NCBI RefSeq assembly: GCF_932294415.1
Contig: NC_065537.1
Coordinates: forward strand, 53,851,802 to 53,915,801
Direction: 5' to 3'
Length of the DNA: 64,000 bases
Source of the DNA: Quercus robur
Taxonomy: Eukaryota > Streptophyta > Magnoliopsida > Fagales > Fagaceae
The translations under genes and the position numbers were made by a program. The notes beneath the pieces were generated by a model. The model ran no database searches, had not been told where the DNA came from, and was given only the letters and a program-made list of their open reading frames with translations. This document shows, piece by piece, positions 57,600-64,000 of the stretch. The stretch's first letter is position 1. Each line of letters begins with the position of its first letter.

Positions 57600-60300
57600 A
57601 CTCGATATCAATTTATTAAAATTATTGTCAGACTCTGACTAAAATTAGGTAAGGAACGAGACTTAGAGGAAAAGTTACTTATTAGTCAATACAGCCACTT
57701 TTAATGCACAAATAAAAACATCTTTACCCTCATATGTTTTTTTTTTTGAGAAATCTTTACCCTCATAAGTTATCAAAAAAGAAAAAGAAAAAGAAAAGTA
57801 ACTAAAAATAATAATAATAAAAACACAGAAATAGGAACTAAATTTAGGTTGATTGTAGATTAGTAGGTATAAATTATTTGAGTACCTTCAGAAGGTTTTA
57901 AATTGACATCTGAAATAATTCTATTGCTGGATAGTGGATATATACCTAAGAATTGAAGGTCTTTTGTGAGTCCCATCACAAATTTTTAGAGCTCCACAAT
58001 AATTAGAAGATCTATATGATAACATCAGAAAATCAGTCCCACCAAATTGCTACCAAAAAATCATTCAGTCAATTTCAAAACAAATCCACCTATTAAATCT
58101 GCTCTCTGCATAGATAATACTAGTAACTATGATCATTTCATATATACGACAACTTAATTATACATCTTTCAAATCAATGAAGACGATGGAGGACCTCTCT
58201 AGTTTGAAATATTCTATCTTGGCCTACTTATTTTATATCACTATCGTTGTTCCTTCCACGCAGCACTCTCTATTTTTATTGTGCATGCGTTTCTTTGTCT
58301 ATGCACACATAAATCAAAAGTTTTTTTCTATTTCATAATTAAACAATCACAACCTAAACAATCAAGGCCACAACTAGCCCCCCAAATACTTGTTAGAAGT
58401 TATATTTGTTTATGCTTTAAAATCTTTCAAAATATGCATAGACAATGACAACTGAGGAGCAAAACCAATTAAGAATTTGCAATCATAATCTTCCTTCAAA
58501 AACAAATAATAACTTAAAAAAACAACTTTGGCTATCAAAGTCAAGGACAAAGCAAATGAAATGTATTTGAGAATGCATGCATGGATGGATTTTATATTGA
58601 TTGCTTAATATAGCTACCCAATTTTTTTAAACTAATGAGTAGTTTCAACTTTCAACCAAAATGATTTCGTGATCTTCAAGTTGCACTGAGCCGCGCCGAC
58701 TCGTCTTATCTATTATATCCATGAAAACCATTTCTCACTTCCATGTCCCATGTGCAATGGAAAAATAAATTAGTTTTCTTAGTAAGAACTAAGAACTAAG
58801 AAGCTAATCAAAATTATGTCTTGGGAAAGTTAATTATTGTTATTTGAATAAAGAATATCTGAGCCTTTTATGAGGTGGTTGGTTACTGGTTAGTGGGGGA
58901 TTAGATTTGTTATATCATGACTCCCATGCGGCTCTCTAATCATGGGGTAGTTCTCATCAATAAAACAAAGGAGAAGTTATCCGAGGTCAGATGTCCAAGG
59001 ACATTAGTTTAAGAAATATTTTTAAAATATTTTTATGAGAAATGAAAAAAATAATTGATTTCTTTAATAACTTTTATATTTCCCATATAAATAATATTAA
59101 AAAATTTCCTAAAATAATTTATTAACAAATACCTTAAAAATACTCGTTAATTAGATTTATAAAACAATATACACATGATTTTTATTTAGAACGATGTCTA
59201 TTTCACACATACTATCACACACATCTAAATCATGACTTCAAGTTAGTTTTTCTTATCTTTTGAGTGTGTATATCATATGTTTGATGGTGTGGGCGAGATA
59301 GTATTTTCCCTTTTATATTTTGTGAATGGGATTTTGGCTGGGAAAATGCTTTATTTTTTTAGCATTGTTATTATAGGGTGGTCCAGCTTCCTGCACAGGC
59401 AAGTTTCGTGCTTGTAACTTTGTATTGCTTGAGATGTGGGGTGTCTTGAGAAGAGAGAAAAGAACATGTCACCACTCCTTTTAGCCAACTGAGAAAAGAA
59501 AAACATGAGAGAGAGAAATTAAAAATGGGTACTTTGAATAGAAAACTCAAGGAGAGAGAGTGACACAAAAATGGTTTAAGTTGGGTCACTTTACACTTCA
59601 TATGAGGGAGAGAGAGAGAGTTGTTAGCTTTCACATGGGGGAAGAAGATAAACTAAGCCTTGTTTCTGACATGTCCAAATCAAGGTTTTCCTAAAGAATT
59701 CATTGCAAACCTAAGCATGTCCCCCCTTTTTTCTTAATTTAATACATAAATTTTCAATTTTTTAAACGTTTTTTTTTTAAACTATACAACCAAAACCAAC
59801 ATGTTCTTCAAATTCCTATTATTGCTAGCTCTTATTGTCTATATTATTGTTTAACATTTACCATGTTCATTTTCTTGTCAATTTGTTCTTAGGTAAGTGT
59901 AGGTTGGAAAAGGGAATTTTAACACTATTGGCCATGCCTAAGAAGATTGGCCTATTAAAGGCTACAAAGAGTGAAAGAGAAAACACAGGAAATTGAAAGC
60001 TACTTGTAATGAAAACATATTAATGAAGATTGTAATGTCTGGATGCAAGGTATTCAAAAACCTATACAAACAATAGAACAGTACTAAATTACCTATCCAC
60101 TTTGATGTCCCACCCTTTTAAGTCTATGTTTCCTATTGATATGAATATGATTTGACAAATAGTAAACGATAGCCTTTTCTTCTTAGTCAAACTCAGGCAC
60201 TTTTATGGAATATTTGTTCCTAAGGTTTTTCTGTTTCTATCTTTTAAATACACAAACGATGAGATGAAATTTAAGAGAGAGAAAGAGGGACTTATTTTGT
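57600..60300. other. Intergenic AT-rich
   Basis: No gene is supported. A minus-strand frame at 59371-59634 has a hydrophobic stretch but no recognised domain and overlaps GAGAGAGA tracts, so it is not called. Confidence 0.4.
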
Positions 60301-60304
60301 GGGT

Positions 60305-60450
60305 TCCAGTTAGCTCAACTCTTAAAGTCTTTTATGGTTGAATAAAATATTTGTGGTTCAATTCCCGCCTAGACCAAAAACTTATTGGTGTCTTGATTTA
60401 ATGATAAAGAACTATCATAAAAAACAAACGTCATAAGCTGAAATCTCTAA
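60305..60450 (+). mobile_element. tRNA-derived SINE
   Basis: CAGTTAGCTCAACTCTTAAA (A box), TGTGGTTCAATTCCCGCC (B box), then AAAACTTATTGGTGTCTTGA and AACTATCATAAAAAACAAAC. No long A tail. Confidence 0.6.
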
Positions 60451-62185
60451 AAATAATAATAAAATAAAACAATTTAAATAAATCTCTACGGGTGAAGCTA
60501 TAATTGTTCACTGCTTACATTCAAATGAAGAATAACTCATTATTGCCAAAAGGTTTCAAGAACTTCCATGCAATTTGATCACATAGAAATAGAGAGAAAA
60601 AGGAAAAAGAATGTTTCATGAGCTTAGCTAATTGTTAAACTCTAAAGAAATCCTACCCTTGTATTCGTGAAACCTATCATTTTTTCATGACAAGCACCGA
60701 AGGCTGATAATGGATTGTTTTGGGAAGAAATAATTAAATAAATGTATGATATATTGATATCACCTTGAAACGTTCAGCTCAAAATACAATTCACTAGCAA
60801 AATTTAAACCCCAAAAATAAATATATGGTGTCACCTTGGAACTTTCAGCCCAAAATACAGTTCACTATCAAAATTTAAATAACCAAAAAAAAAAAAAAAA
60901 AAAAGTGTAGCTTGTAGTTTAGTAATCTTAGAAAGGACCCACACCGCATCATCAAAATTGTTCTGAAAACATAACGGAATAAGTAATATTTTTTAATTAA
61001 ATTATAAGAATGTTAGTCTATTTACATTTATTTATTTTTTTTTCTTTTTTTAGAGTTTCAGTTTATAGCGTCCATTCTTGATGATATATCTTTATTATCA
61101 TATCAAGATATCAATCAGTTTTTGGTATAGACGGAGATTGAATATCAGATTTCTTTTTCAACCAATTGAACTAATTGAAACCCACAGTCCATTTACATTT
61201 TTTTTTTCTTTTTATGAAATCCATTTACATGGTTAGTTTAATGTAAATAGCATTTTAAATTCTTTAATTTTTTTATATTATTTTATAAGTAAATAAAAAA
61301 GTGAAACAACATGTCGCATTGTTTAGATTAGCCTAGCTATGAGATTCTAAAAAACACTAATTAATGTTGTGATAATTAGATAACAAGATAGTATCATACC
61401 ATAAGAAGCCTTAAATTAAAGTGCACAGTATTAATGAGAGTATTGAAAATTCTTATTAATGATCTAGTTTAATTCTGATTCTACTAATAATAATAATAAT
61501 AATTTTTCATGTAGCGACTCGTAGCAGCACGCTCGCTTTGATGTCTTGATTTTCATTTTTTTTTTAATAGAAAACTTGATTTTCAACTTTTAATTCAACA
61601 ACTATGACATGGATTTGTTCTTTTAAAACCAGTTTTTTTTTTTTTTTTTTGGGATGAAATTTTTAAAACCAACTTGGTATGAAATAGATTATTTATCGCA
61701 ATTAATCCGGTTTTGTTTTCTATTGTATACTTCATTAGGATTTTGTTGGGATCATGTCCTTTTTTAGGGATGGGCACTATTTATATTGTTATCAATCCTA
61801 ATTAACTAAGTTGAATGTAGTGAACGTGTATCAAAATAATGTATTGATGATGATGGGCTTACATATTACCCAAGGGATAGCTCTAAAATTAGCAATTTCA
61901 TATTCATGCAACCAAACTCCTAATTATTATAGTATATTTTAAAAAGAATATCCAAAGATATATTTGATAAATATTGGTTCATAATTTTAGGATGAAAAAT
62001 GACTATTACAATAACACAAGCAAGTTTACTAGTTAGCTCATAAAGAATTTCAAAGTCGTCCAAAAACATATAGGTAATCCTAGGCATAGATCATTGGGGA
62101 GGCGACAACTTCATCCAAAACTGTACATGATTCTCTATCACATTGAGATGAGAATAGATGAAAATTAGGGTTTTTTCTCCCTATA
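60451..62185. other. Intergenic AT-rich
   Basis: No gene recognised. There is a duplicated phrase (AAATTTAAAxxCCAAAAATAA near 60800 and 60865, each with CAAAATACA(A/G)TTCACTA), an (AAT)n run at 61488-61502 and T/A homopolymers. Confidence 0.4.
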
Positions 62186-62345
62186 TTCTTTGAAGTAGTA
62201 TACCATCTTTTAAGTGGCCAACACGTCTAGAGAACCTTGCATTTCAAGATTGGTTTCATTTTGAGCCTTGAGGTCTGTAGCAACATACTTACAATCTATG
62301 ACATTAAAAAGCTTTTGAACTAGGGGTGAACCTTTGGGAGATAGC
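62186..62345 (-). pseudogene. F-box-associated (FBA) domain scrap C
   Basis: The minus strand reads SPKGSPLVQKLFNVIDCKYV then ATDLKAQ and LEMQGSLDVL, matching the end of FBA remnants A and B (FEDMEYKYVAIYLE..., EIQGTPQTI). Only about 50 codons remain, followed by a stop. It lies between AT-rich sequence and the repeat at 63.5 kb that also accompanies the F-box remnant at 7 kb. Confidence 0.5.
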
Positions 62346-62405
62346 CGCAAGTTTGACTCAACCAATAGGTCATTTAGGCAATGGCCTAAGCCCCTAAAAT
62401 ATGAT

Positions 62406-62430
62406 ATATATATATATATATATATATATA
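62406..62430. repeat. (TA)n microsatellite
   Basis: Uninterrupted TA run. Confidence 0.9.
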
Positions 62431-63499
62431 GATAAATATGATATATTATATCGATTTGTCATGTTGAAAAAAATAATAATAATAAAAGTAAGGCCAGGCC
62501 TTTCACCTACAAAAAAAGAAAAGAAAAAGTGTATCTCTTCTATTGGCCAATAGCATATCCTTTTTTTCGTTCTTACAATGTAAAATTTTAATTAAGGCCT
62601 AAGAATTAATGAATAAAAAGTATTTTCTATATTATACAATTTTTTAATGTTGTGCATTCGATAATACGTACGTTTAACTATATTTGTGGTAGTTTGAGAG
62701 TGTATAAATTTTCAATTTTTCAAAAAATTTACCCTTCATTTTTCTATCTATCAAAATTAAAATTAAAATTAATAATCCAATCAAAAATTAAAATTAAGAA
62801 TTTTCCATACAAATTCATTACTTAAATCCATTGTTCAATACCTGAAGTCCAACATTACCAGGAGAGACAATGACAATCTTTTAAAATGAAAAGTTTTTTA
62901 AATATGTCCTGTAAATAGGTGAAAATAGTCCAATAAATGTATTATTAAAACATATAAAAAGGTTAGATTCTTTTTCTAATGCATATATCACTTAAAAAAA
63001 TATTAACTAATAATAAATATTACATTTGCATCTACAGGAAGAAGTTATCCAAAATTAAAATTAATAAAATCCTATTTAAGACTAATTGTGTCATAATAAG
63101 AAATATTAAATGGATTAACAATATTATTAATTGAATAGGAAATCTTAGTGGAACTTGAACACAAAAACATAATTAGTAGTAATCTTGAATCTCAAAAGGC
63201 AAGAAAAATATTTTTTTAAATGAAAAAAATATCAAAACATAAATTTTACTCAATTAATATTTAGAATAAGGCCTCACTATACATTGTTGTCTTAGATCCT
63301 AAAATGTGTTAAGCTGACTTTATACTAGACCCTATTATTGCAGATTGCAAATTTGAGTGGAGTTTGAAATGAATTTGTTTTAAACTAGATTAAGTCATTC
63401 AATATAAATGAAACCATTTAAAATTTACAAGTTTTTTAAACTTTTTATTTTATATTTAAAATGCTTTATGCTTATGAAAAATTTGCTTGTGGCCATATT

Positions 63500-63893
63500 T
63501 GCATGGAAGGCATGTAACGTGCCAATAACATGATTAATATTTCCTGATTTTGGCAAGATTATCATGGTATTAGTACAAAGAAACCAATGCAATTGAAGAT
63601 AAAGTTGTTAAAAGCACACAAATATCAAACAAATAGTTTTGGAAATTAAGAAGTGTTTAGCAAGAATTACCATTGAGATATTGGAAGAAACTAATAATTC
63701 TTCGTATAAGAAATGACCAAACTTTACATTTTAGCCCTAGTATTAGGCACAAAAATTCACGCATCACCCATATAGTTAGCATTATATTCCCTTCCAATAA
63801 AGCCAACTTTCTATTGAAAATACTCATAAGAGTTATATAAGTGACATGTATACAAAATCTAAAAAACCTCATAATCATTTGTTTTAGAATTAA
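63500..63893. repeat. Diverged repeat shared with 6530-6970
   Basis: Parallel phrases in the same order as the 6.5-kb copy (GTGCCAATAA, GAAACCAATGCAATTGA, ACTAATAATTCTT, CTTCCAATAA, TACAAAATCT). Similarity stops at about 63893, where LINE sequence begins. Confidence 0.5.
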
Positions 63894-63930
63894 GTGAACT
63901 ATGAAGTACGGTGATTAAGGAAGCTGAACT

Positions 63931-64000
63931 ATGAGTATCTTAAGCCATAATTGCCGTGGACTTGGGGACAAAAGTGTTGTTGGAGAGCTTTCTAAGCTTA
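63931..64000 (+). CDS. LINE ORF2 N-terminus (APE-type endonuclease), partial at window edge
   Basis: An ATG at 63931 opens MSILSHNCRGLGDKSVVGEL, then SKL, running off the window. This is the start of plant L1-type ORF2 (relatives: M-x-I-L-S-W-N-C-R-G-L-G), with the conserved Asn of endonuclease motif I and the CRGLG block; the usual Trp is His here. The enzyme nicks target DNA for target-primed reverse transcription. Whether the element is intact cannot be judged from 23 codons. The LINE 5' end is probably near 63894, inside the repeat shared with 6530-6970. Confidence 0.7.
   Translation, partial: MSILSHNCRGLGDKSVVGELSKL

Noticed and set aside
59380..59405. GGTCCAGCTTCCTGCACAGG considered as a microRNA
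   Set aside because: It does not match a conserved plant miRNA that I know and no complementary arm was found nearby.
59371..59634. 87-residue minus-strand frame with hydrophobic segment, considered as a secreted peptide
   Set aside because: The hydrophobic part is not N-terminal, the frame crosses GAGAGAGA tracts and the C-terminus fits no known peptide motif.

Overview
This is a plant nuclear window: AT-rich, with spliced genes, long introns, microsatellites and many nested retroelements. Two host genes are well supported. One encodes an ATG8 autophagy protein (minus strand, 38763-42783, five coding exons). The other encodes a secreted RGF/GLV/CLEL-type peptide precursor (minus strand, 12566-13184, two exons). 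Their protein sequences and the TE load fit a eudicot, probably a woody one. Fagales is possible, but that is a guess.

Layout. 1-5 kb: a non-autonomous CACTA element (66-4953, TSD GTT) built from tandem units, carrying a captured host exon and split by a solo LTR. 5-8 kb: a 5'-truncated LINE tail, an F-box gene remnant and small TEs. 8.4-9.9 kb: a MITE-bearing segment duplicated in tandem (period 632 bp). 12.5-13.2 kb: the peptide gene, with a SINE in its intron. 15.4-16.0 and 21.9-22.5 kb: solo LTRs of a Tat-like Ty3/gypsy type. 18.06-20.85 kb: a 1,195-bp tandem duplication inside nested inverted-repeat elements. 22.7-23.8 kb: a SINE and a decayed hAT transposase. 25.2-37.2 kb: a complete but dead Tat-lineage Ty3/gypsy element. 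It has two LTRs, gag, protease, RT, a degenerate RNase H, a second RNase H, integrase, an 81-bp tandem repeat, and an antisense two-intron ORF driven toward pol. A solo LTR (27506-29134) sits inside its gag-protease junction. 37.2-38.7 kb: an unidentified gene remnant and a hairpin MITE. 38.7-43.3 kb: ATG8. 43.9-45.1 kb: a MULE-like element. 46.8-47.2 kb: a DUF1771-SMR pseudogene. 48.1-49.2 kb: a solo LTR. 49.4-51.2 kb: two tandem F-box-associated (FBA) remnants. A third FBA scrap lies at 62.2 kb. The window ends in the first codons of a LINE ORF2 (63931 onward).

The two host genes have no visible functional link: ATG8 acts in autophagosome membranes, the peptide in the apoplast. The rest is mobile DNA and decayed gene copies. 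The most useful observations are the ATG8 that ends in an exposed glycine, the RGF-like gene, the Tat antisense gene with its own TATA box and introns, and several insertions dated relative to each other by exact target-site duplications. Exon coordinates were read by eye from splice signals and family conservation. No database or alignment program was used.
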